Shown piece by piece: positions 8,540-21,738 of a stretch of 64,000 nucleotides of DNA. Every line of letters starts with the position of its first letter. Positions within the stretch are counted from its first letter, which is position 1. The translations under genes were made by a program, and so were the position numbers. Origin of the DNA: Antilocapra americana (Eukaryota; Chordata; Mammalia; Artiodactyla; Antilocapridae); contig ML660201.1 in the NCBI GenBank assembly GCA_007570785.1, positions 35,888,090 through 35,952,089 on the forward strand. Direction: 5' to 3'. Below the pieces are notes generated by a model, which was not told the DNA's origin, did no database searches, and saw only the letters and a program-made list of their open reading frames with translations.

Positions 8540-10879
8540 TTATGAGGAAGATCAGAAGGTATTCTATCTAATCTGCTCAAGATGATCCCCCTAGTAAGCA
8601 GCTTTTAATCTCTACTTCACATGCATTCTTCATATACTAACATTTATGGGCCACTGACAAGCTATCAGAATCCATGGATCACCTTATTTGCTCCTTATAA
8701 TATTATCTTCATTTTATGGATGAAAATACTACACCTACAAAGGTTTATTTCTCTGGTATTTAAGTCAATCCATTAAGCAAGTAGTGGGAGCCAGAGGTCA
8801 AACTTAGATGGCTCCACAGACAACTCTTTAAATATTCTGCTATAGTAATACCTGAATACGTGGATACTTCTAGACAGTTCTCATGTTAGCCAAATCTGGA
8901 GGTCAATTTCAGTTCAGATTATGTGTTCAGGTCCAAAAATCTACTCCACAAATTTTGAATAGCCTACTAGTAGCTTTGACCTTGGTTCTTCATAGTCAGC
9001 AAATAAAACACTATCATCAAAGTACTAACATTTTTTAATAAAACCATGTATCTGTAGGTGGGACCCAAAGCTAGGCAGGCTGATTAGGGAAACAAACAAA
9101 GTAAGGAAGCAACCATGGTCAAAGAAACGTCTAACATCCCAGAATTACCCTACTAAATTCGAGAAGACTAATGCCGTGAACACTGCGAGATTACAATTGA
9201 AGGAATAACTGATGGGCAAATTACTTGAGTATCTTAAAAAACAAAAATCAGATACCTTTGCATATTAAAGAGGAGCTACCCAATTTCAGGTAATGAAATA
9301 TTTTTAAAGCATTATCAACTCACTTTAAAGGATACTTTTAAAGGTGTCAAAGCAAATAATTGTGTTAAACGTGCATGAAATGAAGAAACTTTGGCTTAAG
9401 GTGTGGCTGTGCAGTGTTGGTCTTGTAATTCTTCAACTAGGTGACTGATACCATGAGAAAAAAGATTTCCTTCTGACTACATGTGAGGTACATTATTAAG
9501 AAGACAGAACACAATTTCACAGTTACATCGGGGACTATCTATACACATAAAATGCTTAATGAAACAAAGAGGAGTAACTATTTTTTCAGACAACTGAATG
9601 AAGAATTGTATTTGGCAAGATGCATAAGAAATATGATTAATAAGAAACTGAACTTAGGATCTACAGCTTGGAATTAAGCAGGAGACAGAACATACAGTTT
9701 TCCTTTTGCACTTTTGAACTCTGACCGTGAACAATATAAGCTTAAGTTGAATTCTGGCCACCATCATAACGGATTTAGCGGGAATTTTTTCTTTGGGACC
9801 TTAAGTTCCAGAGAGAATATTTTCGTTATTTCCAAAACAGTAGGCTCTTGGTTGTGAAAAACAAGCTCTTTAACTATCATTTTAGAACTCCCTACCTTGC
9901 AGACAGAGTTGCTAACGCAGGCATTATATATAAAATTCATATAAAATGATCATTTTCAGAACATGCTGCACAAAGAGGAGGAATGTGCTGTAATCAGCTT
10001 TCATTCTTTTTGCAAGTTTTATAGTCAACTATGGGACCACCTAAGGGAGGAATGTAGGCCTTTTGAATATCTAGGTAAAAGACGTTGTTTTCATTTATCA
10101 GTGCTTTTAATTTTTCTCTCCAAATCCCTCCAAAAACACCTAAATTAGAAAAATAAGGAAAAAAGCTTTCCAGACTAGTTCTTTGAGCAGCAATCTCTTA
10201 ACCATGTTTACTGGATCACAGGACCAAACCCCTAAACTACTGTGGTTCTAAGGATCACTGAAATGTACTTAATATTCCATTCTGAATTTGCTTTGCAATA
10301 TGTATTATTAGGGCTGTTTCCACCCTTGGGTGAGATCCCAAAGAGAAATAATTCCAGGATAGCAAGTGAAATCAAATAAACTACTCCACTGGCAGCTGAT
10401 ACACGATCAAAGCCAATAACCAGTAAAACGTAATACCTGCACTGCTCTTGGTCTGAAGTTCTCAATAATGCAAAAGGTCCTGAATCCCAGTGGGCATGTG
10501 TAACTCTGAGACTGGGGGTGGATAAAGGAATCTCTGTTAACCTCAGCCTAACACTTCCGTGCAAGCTGGGATGGTTACTGTTCCAATCCCTCATGAGATG
10601 CTCAGCAGAAGCTGCAGCCCCCTGGAAACTCATCGCAAAACCCATGTCTTGAACCCATCTCATGTATTACAAGCATAAGCCTAAAAGTTTCCAGAGCTTT
10701 CCTCTATTCTAAACTTGGCACAATGTGGTCTGCAGTATATAATAAGCATCCTTCAATGCTCATGGCAAAACCCTTGATGTGTTTCCTCATTCTTTCTTGA
10801 TAGTATTCAACGGATTCAGCAACAAATGCTGGCCTCTACCTTCACAGAGACCCAGAAGCTAACTACTTCTCCTCATTTC
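8540..10879. other. 2.3-kb repeat-poor tract
   Basis: No recognised repeat. The longest open frame is 143 codons on the minus strand at 10,232-10,663, with no family resemblance, signal or splice-site support, so it is treated as chance. Confidence 0.5.
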
Positions 10880-11480
10880 CACCTGCTACCACTCTGGTTC
10901 AAGTCACGGTCACCTCTCCTAGGGACTGCGGTAGCTATCTTCCACCTTGTCTCGTTGGTCTAATATCAACGCAGCAGCCAGTGATCTTACTAAAACTTAA
11001 GTCCAATCATGTCACTCAGTTGCTTAAAATCCTTCAACAGAATCCTTTGACATTCAGAGGGAAAAGCCTGAGACCTGGAAAACAGTCTGCGAGACCACAC
11101 ACATCTGCTGCCTGCCCCCAATTACCTTCCTGATCTCAGCTCTCACTTCTCTCCGCATTGATTCCTCTACGAAAGCCACACAGGCCACGTGGCTGTCCCT
11201 TGAACTTGTCAAGCATTTTACTGCTGTCCTACTGAAGGTAACCTATTGAAGGTAACAAGTAACCCCTCACCTTCTTGAGATGATAACTCGTGTCATTTTT
11301 TTCAGTGTCCTGCCACTCAAATTGCATCGTTCATGCCTATGTGCTTTCTCTCTTTTGTTATCTTTTCCTCCAGAGCACTCATTTTCTCATACTCTAACGT
11401 ACTTATTTCATTTATTTACTGTCTGTTGTCTATTCACCATTTACTCTGAAATAGGAACTTTATGAGGACAGGGTATACAC
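10880..11480 (+). repeat. L2 LINE 3' region
   Basis: About 600 bp following the L2 3' consensus in sense direction: 'tgtcccttgaacttgtcaagca', then 'ctcactttctcatactctaac', then 'ttatttcatttatttactgtctgt' and 'ggaactttatgaggacaggg'. Strongly diverged, as expected for L2. Confidence 0.75.
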
Positions 11481-11544
11481 AGGTCAAGAAATAGCCTGAC
11501 AAATATAAACAACAATGTAGTCTTAGTTTAAAAGAGACAGAGTT

Positions 11545-11690
11545 TTTAAACTTTATTGAGGTATATAACATACATGCTTAAATTCAACCATTTCAAGTAT
11601 ACAGTTCAATGACTACTTTAGTAAATATACAGTGTTATGCAACCAACAAACACCACAAATCAGTTCACATCACTTCCATTTTATCAAATG
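11545..11690 (-). repeat. L1M fragment, antisense
   Basis: The text 'aactttattgaggtatataa ... aaattcaaccatttcaagtatacagttcaatg' is the well-known antisense L1M ORF2-3' segment. Old and truncated at both ends. Confidence 0.7.
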
Positions 11691-12490
11691 ATTTGGAGTT
11701 GAAGTTTTAATTGGGTATCTACCTACGTGACATCTCCCTTGTTGTATTATACAACACAATCAAACTTCAAGGAACACTGAATATGAAGTATCTTGTTTAT
11801 GAACTATTGGTACTCATCAATCTACAAATTCCTTTCGTTTCAAAATGCAGATTTCTTTTTCATTCATATACAGTACCCAGATCACTGAAATTGATGGAAG
11901 TAAGATGAGTAGAATTTGAATCCTGTTCTTTAACAGAAATATGGGTAAAACATACAGGAAATTACCGTACAAACACCGAATTCCTAACATCACCTCTATA
12001 AAATGGGGAAAAGATTCTCTTCACTGAATGGTTGGATACATTCCCAGTGAGACCTGATTCAACTCAGCTAGGCCCAGCTATGACTTCCCATGATATGACT
12101 CTATAGTTAGCAACCTACATGTTTGGAACCCAAGTGCTCCTTGAAACTACTATTCACTAACATTCAAGCCACCCTGACACTTTAATGAACTAATGAGGGG
12201 ACAGAAAATAAAAAGTTAATCAATATGGGACTTTTAACCTTAGAGTTTTTGAATAATTCAAGAAACTTAGCCTAAGTGGGAGGTAAAAGTTCTTATATTT
12301 GAACTAACTTGGATCAAATTCCTTTACTTCGTATTTTCTCCCAAACCTGTCATTTCAGCCCTACAAAGTTCAAAGCCAAGAAATCAATATGACTTTAAGA
12401 TGCAGATACAGAAACTAGAATTTTCAGGGAGAGTTTGAAATAACTACTGAACATCCACCTTAAAAATTACAATTAAGAAACCACTACTAA
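11691..12490. other. Unique tract
   Basis: No repeat or exon recognised between the L1M piece and the long BovB. Confidence 0.45.
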
Positions 12491-13360
12491 TCCACCTTGG
12501 GCTTCCGTGGTAGCTCAGCTGCTAAACAATCTGCCTGCAATGCAGGAGGTCCCAGTTTAAGTCCAGAACTGGGGAAATAGACTCTTGGAGGGCACAAAAA
12601 GACCCTTGTAAGCACCCGAATCCAGGAGAAAGGAGCAGTGACCCCACAAGAGACTGACCTAGACTCGCCTGTGAGTGTCCAGGAGACTCCAGTGAAGGCA
12701 TGGATTGATGGTGGCCTGCTGCAACATCCCGGGCAGAGCACGCATGGGACCTTTTGAAGGAGGTCACCACTACCTTCATTACCTCCACCATAGCTTGGGC
12801 TCAGGTCAAACAACAGGGAGGGAACAAAGCCCCACCCAGCAACAGAAAATTGGATTAAAGATTTACTGAGCTTGGCCCAGTTTCTCCTCAGTTAGTCTCT
12901 CCCATGAGGAAGCTTATATAAGCCATTTATCCTTATCCATCAGATTGCAGACAGAATGAAAACCACAGCCATAGAAAACTAACCAAAGTGATCACATGGA
13001 CCACAGCCTTACCTAACTCAATGAAACTTGAGCCATGCCATGTAGGGCCACCTGAGATAGGCTGGTCATGGTGGAGAGTTTTAACACAATGTGGTCCACT
13101 GGAGAATGGAATGGCAAACCACTTCAGTATTCTTGCCTTGAGAACGCCATGAACACTATGAAAAGGCAAAAATATAGGACACTGAAAGATGACCCCTCCC
13201 CCCACTGGTAGGTGCCTAATATGCTAATGGAGATGAGTGCAGAAATAACTCTAGAAAGAATGAAGAGATGGAGCCAGAGCAAAAACAACACCCAGTTGTG
13301 GATGTGACTGGTGATGGAAGTAAAGTCCAATGCTGTAAAGAGCAATACTGCATAGGAACC

Positions 13361-16300
13361 TGGAGTGTCAGGTCCATGAATCAAGGCAAATTGGAAATGG
13401 TCAAAATAGGAGATGACAAGAGTGAACACCAATATTTTAGGAACCAGTGAAGTAAAATGGACTGGAATGGGTGAAGTTAACTCAGATGACCATTATATCT
13501 ACTACTGTGGGCAAGAATCCCTCAGAAGAAATGGAGTAGCCATCATGGTCAACAAGAGAGTCCGAAATACCGTTATTTGGATACAATCTCAAAAATGACA
13601 GAATAATCTCATTCGTTTCCAAGGCAAACAATTCAATATCACAATTATCCAAGTCTACGCCCAGTTCTGTGGAGACCTACAGGACCTTCCAGAACTAACA
13701 CTCAAAAAAGATATCCTTTTCATTGTAAGGGACTAGAATACAAAAGTACAAAGTCAAGAGATACCTAGAGTAACAGGCAAATTTGGCCTTGGAGTACAAA
13801 ACGAAGTAGGTAAAAGGGTAAACAGAGTTTTGCCAAGAGAACACACTGGTCATAGCAAAGACCCTCTTCCAACAACACAAGAGAAGACTCTACACATGGA
13901 CATCACCAGATGGCCAACATTGAAATCAGACTGATTATATTCTTGCAGCCAAAGATGGAGAAGCTCTACATAGTCAGCAAAAACAAGACCATGAGCTGAC
14001 TATGGCTCAGATCATTAACACCTCATTGCCAAATTCAGACTTAAATTGAAGCAAGTAGGGAAAACCACTAGACCATTCAGCTCAGTTCAATTTGGTGGCT
14101 CAGTCATGTCTGACTCTTTGTGACCCCATGAACCGCAGCACACCAGGCCTCCCTGTTCATCACCAACTCTCAGAGTTGACCCAAATCTATGTCCATGGAG
14201 TTGGTGATGCCTTCCAACCATCTCATCTGTCCTCCCCATGTCCTCCTGCCTTCAGTCTTTCCCAGCATCAGGGTCTTTTCCAGTGAATCAGCTCTTCGTA
14301 TCAGGTGGCCAAAGTATTGGAGTTTCAGCTTCAACATCAGTCCTTCCAATGAACACCCAGGACTGATCTCCTTTAGGATGGACTGATTGGATCTCCTTGC
14401 AGTCCAAGGGACTCTCAAGAGTCTTCTCCAATACTACATTTCAAAAGCATCAATTCTTCAGCACTCAACTTTCTTTATAGTCCAACTCTCACATCCATAC
14501 ATGACCACTGGAAAAACCATAGCCTTGATTAGATGGGCCTTTGTTGACAAAGTGATGTCTCTGCTTTTTAATATGCTGTCTAGGTTGGTCATAACTTTCC
14601 TTCCAAGGAACAACTGTCTTTTAATTTCATGGCTGCAATCACCATCTGCAGTGATTTTAAAGCCCAGAAAAATAAAGTTAGCCACTGTTTCCCCATCTAT
14701 CTGCCATAAAGTGATGGGACCAGATGCCATGATCTTCAGGTATGACCTAAATCAAATCCCTTACAATTATACAGTGGAAGTGACAAATAGATAAGAGTGA
14801 TAAGGCACTGGTAAGAGTGCCTGAAGATCTATGGACAGAGGTTCATGACATTGTACAGGAAGCAGTGATCAAGACCACCCCCAAGAAAAAGAAATGAAAA
14901 AAGTCAAAATGGTTGTCTGAGGAGGCCTTACAAATAGCTGAGAAAAGCACAGAAGCTAAAGGCAAAGGAGAAAAGGAAAGATCTACCCATTTGAATGCAG
15001 AGTTCTAAAGAATAGCAAGGAGAGATAAGAAAGCCTTCCTTGGTTATCAATGCAAAGAAAAGAGGAAAACAATAGAATGGGAAAGACTAGAGATCTCTTC
15101 AAGAAAATTAAAGATACCAAGAGAACATATCATGCAAAGATGGGCACAGTAAAGGACAGAAATCATATGGATCTAACAGAAGCAGAAGACATTAAGAAGA
15201 GGTGGCAAGAAAACACAAAAGAACTATACAAAAAAAGATCTTCATGACCCAGATAATCACAATGGGGTGATCGCTTACCTAGAGCCAGACATCCTGGAAT
15301 CCAAAGTCAAGTTGGCCTTAAGAAGCATCACTACAAACAACGCTAGTGGAGGTGATGGAATTCCACTTGAGCTATTTCAAATGCTGAAAGATGATGCTGT
15401 GAAAGTGCTGTACTCAATATGCCAGCAAATTTGGAAAACTTAGCAGTGGCCACAGGACTGGAAAAGGTTTTCATTTCAATCCCAAAGAAAGGCAACGCCA
15501 AAGAATGTTCAAACTACCGCACAATTGTACTCATCTCACACACTAGCAAAGTCATGCTAAAAATTCTCCAAGTCAGACTTCAGTAGTAGGTGAACTGTGA
15601 ACTTTCAGGTGCTCAAGCTGATTTTAGAAAAGGCAGAGAAAACAGAAACCAAATTGCCAACATCCACTGGATCACTGAAAAAGCAAGAGTTCCACAAAAA
15701 CATCTACTTCTACTTTATTGACTACACCAAACCCTTTGAATGTGTGGATAGCAATTAACTGTGGGAAATTCTTAAAGAGATGGGAATACCAGTCCACCTG
15801 ACCTGTCTCTTGAGAAATCTGTAAGCAGGTTAAGAAGCAACAGAACTGGACATGGAAAACCAGACTGGTTCCAAATTGGGAAAGGAGTACGTCAAGGCTC
15901 TATATTGTCACCCTGCTTATTTAACTTATATGCAGAGTATATCATGACAAACACTAGGCTGTATGAAGCACAAGCTAGAATCAAGATTGCTGGGAGAAAG
16001 ATCAGTAACCTCAGATACGTAGAGGACACCGCCTTCACAGGAGAACGTGAAGAAAACTAAAGGGCCTCTTGATGAAAGTGAAATAGGAGAGTGAAAAAGT
16101 TGGCTTAAAACTCAACATTCAGAAAATTAAGCTCATAGCATCTGGTCTCACCACTTCATGGCAAATAGATGGGGAAACAAAAGAAAGAGTGAGAGACTTT
16201 ATTTTGGGGGACTCCACAATCACTGTAGATGGTGACTACAGCCATGAAATGAAAAGAAGAAAAACTATGACCAACCAGGACAGTATATTAAAAAGCACAG

Positions 16301-16760
16301 ATATTACTTTGGCCACAAAGGTCCATCAAGTCAAAGCTATGGTTTTTCCAGTAGTCATGTATGGATGTGAGAGATGGACCATAAAGAAAGATAAGCACCT
16401 AAGAACTGATGCTTTTGAATGTGGTATTGGAGAAGACTCTAGAGAGTCCCTTGGAGTGCAAGGAGATCTGTTCAGTCCATCCTAAAGGAAATCAGTCCTG
16501 AATATTCATTGGAAGGACTGATGCTGAAGTTGAAACTCCAATACTCTGGCTACCTGATGCGAAGAACTGACTGCTTGGAAAAAACCCTGATGCTGGGAAA
16601 GATAGAAGGCAGGAGGAGAAGAGTATGACAGAGGATGAGATGGTTGGATGGCATCACTGACATTATGGACATGAGTTTGAGTAAGCTCCGGGTGTTGGTG
16701 ATGGGCAGGGAAGCCCGGTGTGCTGCAGTCCATGGGGTCCCAAAGAATCGGACATGACTG
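13361..16760 (+). pseudogene. BovB ORF2 (endonuclease-reverse transcriptase) pseudogene
   Basis: In BovB this ORF encodes an AP-like endonuclease followed by a reverse transcriptase used for target-primed insertion. Visible endonuclease block: SDDHYIYYCGQESLRRNG near 13,475-13,530. The catalytic GDWN block now reads R-D-stop-N, with the Trp codon changed to TAG at 13,734-13,736. The C-terminal SDHE reads S-D-H-stop (TAA, 14,016-14,018). RT motif A at 15,714-15,749 reads FIDYTKPFECVD: the first Asp is kept and the second is Glu. The catalytic YADD box at 16,016-16,027 reads YVED, which loses an essential Asp. The frame is also split by the nested antisense BovB. The longest intact pieces are at 13,413-13,598, 15,050-15,247 and 16,189-16,485. 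Confidence 0.9.
14081..14734 (-). mobile_element. BovB 3' end inserted backwards inside the long BovB
   Basis: A 654-bp 5'-truncated BovB in reverse orientation. It begins with the reverse-complement 3' end (CTCAGTTCA...) and runs back into the reverse-transcriptase C-terminal part. TTCAG occurs on both sides (14,076-14,080 and 14,735-14,739), a plausible 5-bp target duplication. The host reading resumes exactly after it (ACCATTCAG | GTATGACC). The forward open frame at 14,387-14,794 that spans this junction is an artefact. Confidence 0.9.
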
Positions 16761-16775
16761 AGTGACTGAACTGAT

Positions 16776-18270
16776 CTACCATTATTAGTTATGTCAAACA
16801 ACTCTTTCTAATCCCAAAGGTGTTTTTTCCCTTGCATATTTATGGATAATTTGTTGCACATTAACAACTAAAATTTCCAAGCAAAACACATTGGGTGTGT
16901 TTCAAGTATTACTATTCACAGCAGATGAAGCTATTAAATTGGCTTCCAAAAAGTAGGAAATATTAAAACCAACTGAAGATAAGGCAACTGTGTTTTCTTC
17001 AGGCCTCTTTAAACAGAGATGTTCCTCTCTGTTTGCTGCATTTCTTTATTTTTTAAGACAAGGGAGAAAGGAAAAGTCCTTGAGAATGGTCTTCTCCTTA
17101 ACGCTAAAACACAGCTAGACGGCAGGAGGTTACAAATGAATTAAAATCATTCTTTTCTTTTCCTCATGGTAGATGTAGTTTCTCAACACCACCCCAAAAG
17201 TCACCCAGATATCCTATTCCAGTGAATCAAGGTAACCTGAATTGACATTATAAACATGAGCAACAGGGAGATATACCTCAGACAATTCCAAAAAAAGGGG
17301 CATTTCAGCACTTCATTAACTTGCTCAAGAAATTTATGGCTAAAGACAAATGAACGATTATCCATGCTAAAACGAAACAACAGGAATCTATCTGTGGCTT
17401 GAGATAGAACAGCTTCCCAATTATCCCATGCTTACTTTGAAATATCTCAAAAACAACCTCCCTGATTTCAAATTAATTTGCACTCACGTAAATAAATTGA
17501 TGTTACACATATGACAAAGAAGGCACATGGGTGAGTTCCATATCCCCACTGCAGCTTTTCAAGGGTGAAATACATCATCCAGGTATTTCCCCTCCCCAAC
17601 CAGAGTCACAAGGCCTGCCGGGCCAGGTGCTCAGCTCCCCAGGCTGGCCGTGTGCAGGGAAACGGTGCCACACGCCTCCGTCCTGAATGGCCAGATGTGC
17701 TCACCAGGGTCCCCGAAGCACATGCAAGACGGAGGAAACGAAGGACACCGAGTCTGCAGCATATTTGTGCGAAGATCATTCTCTGTGCTGTAGTTTGTAA
17801 GCGCAGACTCACCTCCCTCCTCACTGTATTTTCTGAACACCCTCCACTAACTAATCTGCCCATGTCCTGCCCCTCTAAGTGAAGCTTTTCCCATCTTTCT
17901 TGATGCTTTTCCTGAGAAAGGTAACTTGAATCTCACGATTCAGTACTGGACTCCTGTGTGCCCAACTGTTGTTTTGTGGAAATAATTAAAATTTCCCAAG
18001 AATAATTAACTTGCTCCTAACACAGTGATAATCATTTACTGTCTCCCTTATGCATTCATTGATGCAAATATCACATTCAAGGTTTTTTTTTTTTTTTCCC
18101 AAGGCTCATTTTTACTGAGCTCTGCATCCAAGAACACTAAACTCTGAGGAGGGATAAAGTTCTCTGCCTCAACAGAAAACTCATTCTTGGGCCTACAACG
18201 ACTGCCACAATAGATATATTAACACTCTGTGGCTGCTGCTAGCAACAAACCATTCACTCAACCAGACAAT
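16776..18270. other. Unique tract, with a CpG-richer patch at 17,600-17,800
   Basis: No repeat recognised. 17,600-17,800 has around ten CpGs, more than the surroundings, and open frames on both strands (plus 17,565-17,882, 105 codons; minus 17,606-17,863, 85 codons). Neither frame has recognisable domains or clear splice borders. A T-run lies at 18,081-18,097. Confidence 0.45.
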
Positions 18271-18274
18271 CAGT

Positions 18275-18370
18275 TTCCTCATCCCATCCTGTGTCAAATA
18301 CAGTTGCATTTCCATTATACAGATGTGCAAACTAATGCGTGAAGAAGTCACGCTGGGTAGGAATACAAAT
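18275..18370 (-). repeat. MIR relic
   Basis: 'CATTATACAGATGTGCAAAC' and surrounding text match the antisense MIR core (consensus cattttacagatgaggaaac). Short and diverged. Confidence 0.5.
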
Positions 18371-18516
18371 TCCAGTGACTCTATGACTCATTTGTACTCA
18401 ATCATACATGACATCTACTTTTCAATGGAATGTGTGGAGCAGACACCATGTCTCAGAAGAAAGTAAGGATTTAAATGAGGGTAGGTTATGAAACTAATTA
18501 CCCTGTACACACTCTT

Positions 18517-18688
18517 CTGTTGTTCTTATGCAGTCGCTAAGTTGTGTCCAACTCTTTGCAACTTCATGGACTGCATGCGAGCATACCAGGCTCTTCTGTC
18601 CTCCATTATCTCCTGGAGTTTCATCAAATTCATGTCCACTGAGTCAATGATGCTATCTAGCCATCTCATCCCCTGCTGCCCTCTTACT
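18517..18688 (-). mobile_element. BovB-type 3' end, antisense
   Basis: Starts with a TGTTGTTC tail, then 'cagtcgctaagttgtgtcc' and 'caaattcatgtccactgagtc', in the reverse orientation of a BovB 3' end. Truncated after about 170 bp. Confidence 0.8.
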
Positions 18689-20642
18689 ACATGTTCCTTA
18701 AGGTGGATTAATTGTTACCACACTATTTACTTTGTATAATGCCCTGAAACAGCACCACTGATCCTAGGAAGTACTACTACATCATAATCTTTCACCATGG
18801 ACTTCCTCCTTTCCCATTCAACAGGGAAGAGGGCTTCAGTGAACAGCCCAAAGGCAACTCAAAAATGGTAACACCTTTCTCAAGTTCAGAATCTTTATCA
18901 AACAGATCTTCTCACACAAGAAAACTAACACTAACCAAGAGTACAAGGCTAGATGTACCCCCAGACAATTCCAGAGGCACCACATATATTTTGGAAAGAA
19001 TTCTTACAATATGTATTTAATGCCTTCACAATTTTCACACTTAAATCTAGTGGGTCTTTATGTGGGAATCTAAGAACCTAAGAAAATCCAATTTAATAAA
19101 AGAAGAGGGTTATATGCACAGATAGACTTCATATCCTGATTCGTAATGCTAACAGGAAGAACAAACTTCCTGGTCCAACAATGAGAGGCTGTAATCATTT
19201 GGTGGAATGTAACATAGCTCTGAAACATAGCTGGGAAGGCCATTCAGCAAGAGAAATGATACTGAAAGGCAGAAAAAGCAATATGAAATTAAACATCCAC
19301 CATGACTCTATGAACAACCACAAAGCTTTGATAAAATAACACACTTTACATTTAAGGGTCCAGGACATTTTATTAGCTAAATGTAGTACTTTCACAGGAT
19401 CAAAATGGCATCAACCACTTAGCTTTACGCTAGAAACAGTTATTTCATGAAAGAAAAAGGTATCTTCGTGGCACAATTTCTCCTCATTCAAATTCAACTT
19501 CCAATAAGGCATGCTTGAAACATTAACATAAACATTCCACAAGAAGACCACGGTATTATACTGAATGTTAGTCATATAGCATTTTTATTGCAATTTGAAA
19601 TACTTCTTTGACATGCTCACTAGAGAAAATCTAAAAGCCATTTATATACTTGTAGATACCTATGTATTCACAAAATACATGTACCCTTTTACATAAGCAT
19701 CTTTAAAAACATCCATTGACTTTGATCCATGAACTCCACTCCAAAGAACATTTTTCTATAACATTAGTCAGAGATAAACATAGCTCCCATAATTAACATG
19801 GAAAGCATTTGTCTTAAGTAGTGAAATTTAAATTTAGTCAGTGTTTGGCAGCACTCACATGCACTAAATCCAGGAGAATGGCACTTGTGTCTGATCAGAA
19901 GGTCATGATTATCAATTATCATTAGTTCGTTTTTGTGTTTAAACAATATACCTTCTCTTCCCAATGAGGGAATGAATTTAGACATCTAAAATGCAGTTTG
20001 GGGTGTTGATGCATTACTAATATTTGAAACGAGGCTTGAGACCATTCCTATGATGGGTTAATATTTCTTACCACTTCTGACAAGCAGAGTGAAGATTAGG
20101 GAGCTGAAAAAGCTGAGATGAATTGAAGGTCTTAGTGATAAAAGGAGTAGTAATAAAATTCTTCTCACAGAGCTTTTTAACACTCCATTCTGCCTAGTCT
20201 ATTAAAAAGGCTTTACAGTTCAATGTGAGAAATCAAATCGCAGGCAATCAGAAATTCCCACGATAGGCCCATTTCCCCACCAGCAATGTAGATGCGGGTT
20301 AGCCAAGGACACTGTGGTAGAGCTGGTGTATACCCCCGCAGCAGTCAGCTCAGGCCCAGCCTCTGAGTCACAAGTAAAAATTACAGCTGAAGAGACTTTA
20401 TTCAAAGAATTCTTCCTTGGCCCCCATTTCTAGGTCAGTTTACTTGGTCATAAACTGAAGAAAATCACGTTGCTTTCCTTTGGGACTACTAACCTTAAAT
20501 TTCCTTCTTTCTCCTAAAAGAATTTAAGCCTATATTGTTTATAAATCCGGCCTCCCACCAACCCAACTGCAACTGTCATGGCAGCCTTCACAAATAGCCG
20601 TAAGAGACCTCTGCCTGTGGACCTCCTGAAGATCACCTAAAT
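18689..20642. other. 2-kb repeat-poor tract
   Basis: No confident repeat. 19,700-19,780 ('tgatccatgaactccactcc') faintly recalls the end of old L1 ORF2 but is too weak to call. No gene. Confidence 0.45.
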
Positions 20643-20655
20643 AAACATATAAGTT

Positions 20656-20827
20656 TGGCCTTCCCTGCTGGTCCAGGGGCTAAGTGCTCCCAGTATAGGG
20701 AACCCAACTTGGATCCCTGGTCAGGGAACTAGATCCCACATGCCACAACTAAAGATTCCTCATGCCCATGTGCAACTAAGGTCCAGCACAGCAAAACAAA
20801 TAGCAAATGTTTGTTTGTTTAAAGACC
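20656..20827 (+). mobile_element. CHR-type SINE with target-site duplication
   Basis: A cetartiodactyl tRNA-derived SINE: CTTCCCTGCTGGTCCAGG head, 'gatccctggtcagggaacta' body, 'ccagcacagcaaaacaaat' end. Flanked by a 13-bp duplication that matches at 11 positions (AAACATATAAGTT at 20,643-20,655; 20,828-20,840). Confidence 0.85.
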
Positions 20828-20840
20828 AAACATACAAGCT

Positions 20841-21728
20841 AAATAAAAGCAGAGTGTTTGCCATACCAATACTACTGCAAGACAAACTCCACTAGCTCCA
20901 ACTTCCACCCAGGCTGTAGTGGCTGAACCTTATATAAAAATTCTAGAGTCACCTGCCCATTTTGCTTCTCATTATTCCCAAGAGGGTAGTAAAAGCATCT
21001 GGCACATAACAGGCACCTAGTAAATCCTTCTTGACTGAATAAAGTGAGAAACAAACTAACAGATGAGTGGGAACTAAATCGGAGGCTCTACTGCTCGGAA
21101 CACATTTCTTCAGATGGAATTATTGTGGCATTATAAACTCCGGTCGTACAAGACTACTAGTGCCACCAGAAGTCAACCTCATATCAGCACACCTACTTAA
21201 AACATTGGTTCACAGGGTCAACACTGCATCAGAACAAGGCATATCTAGCCCTCTTGACATGCCCCATTCTTTGCTAATCGAGATGACTCATTAACAGCCC
21301 AGTCTCGAGTATCTCAAGCAATGTCTCTCATCTTCCTATCACTGGGGTCTGCCCATCTGCAGCACTGCCTGCTGTGCATACAGGTAATTAACTCGCAATG
21401 CTCCACTGGCTCTGACACATCCCATGGCATTGGAAAATTCAGCAGCAGGTAGTTAAGCATGCAAGCTGCTTCTTGAATTAAACCCGATAACCAAGTATCA
21501 CATGTAAGTGTCACTCAATATTGAAGACCTGTTGACATGGAAGTCACATGTCAGATGGGGCAGCATGGTTAACTATGGTTAAATCTTATTCCTTTGAACT
21601 CCGTTAACTTGGAACCTATGCAATGCAGAGCTGGACTAACCACTTGCTTTTGTTATAGAAGAAAGGTATGCTTCGAGTCCTGGAAATAAAACTGTATGGT
21701 ATAGGTTCAACTAGATGACAAATACAAC
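20841..21728. other. Unique tract
   Basis: No repeat or gene recognised. Confidence 0.4.
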
Positions 21729-21738
21729 AAGAAAAGAA

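Larger units (their letters stand above)
12492..16775 (+). mobile_element. Near full-length BovB LINE, defective, with nested insert
   Basis: This is the only long BovB in the window. The 5' UTR runs from about 12,497 with a tRNA-like SINE head. The endonuclease region is at about 13,360-14,080, the reverse-transcriptase region at about 14,735-16,490, and the 3' end at about 16,775 (GACTGAGTGACTGAACTG). After subtracting an antisense BovB insert (14,081-14,734) about 3.6 kb remains, close to the size of a complete element. The coding region is broken in many places, so it cannot move. Confidence 0.9.

Noticed and set aside
10232..10663. 143-codon minus open frame
   Set aside because: No recognisable family, no CpG or codon bias, no splice borders. 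This length is expected by chance on occasion in 64 kb.
14387..14794. 135-codon forward open frame
   Set aside because: It reads across the junction between an antisense BovB insert and the sense host BovB; a frame artefact.
20656..20760. tRNA-like promoter boxes in SINE heads (also at all Bov-tA and CHR copies)
   Set aside because: These are SINE heads derived from tRNA genes, not functional tRNA genes; no cloverleaf can be completed.
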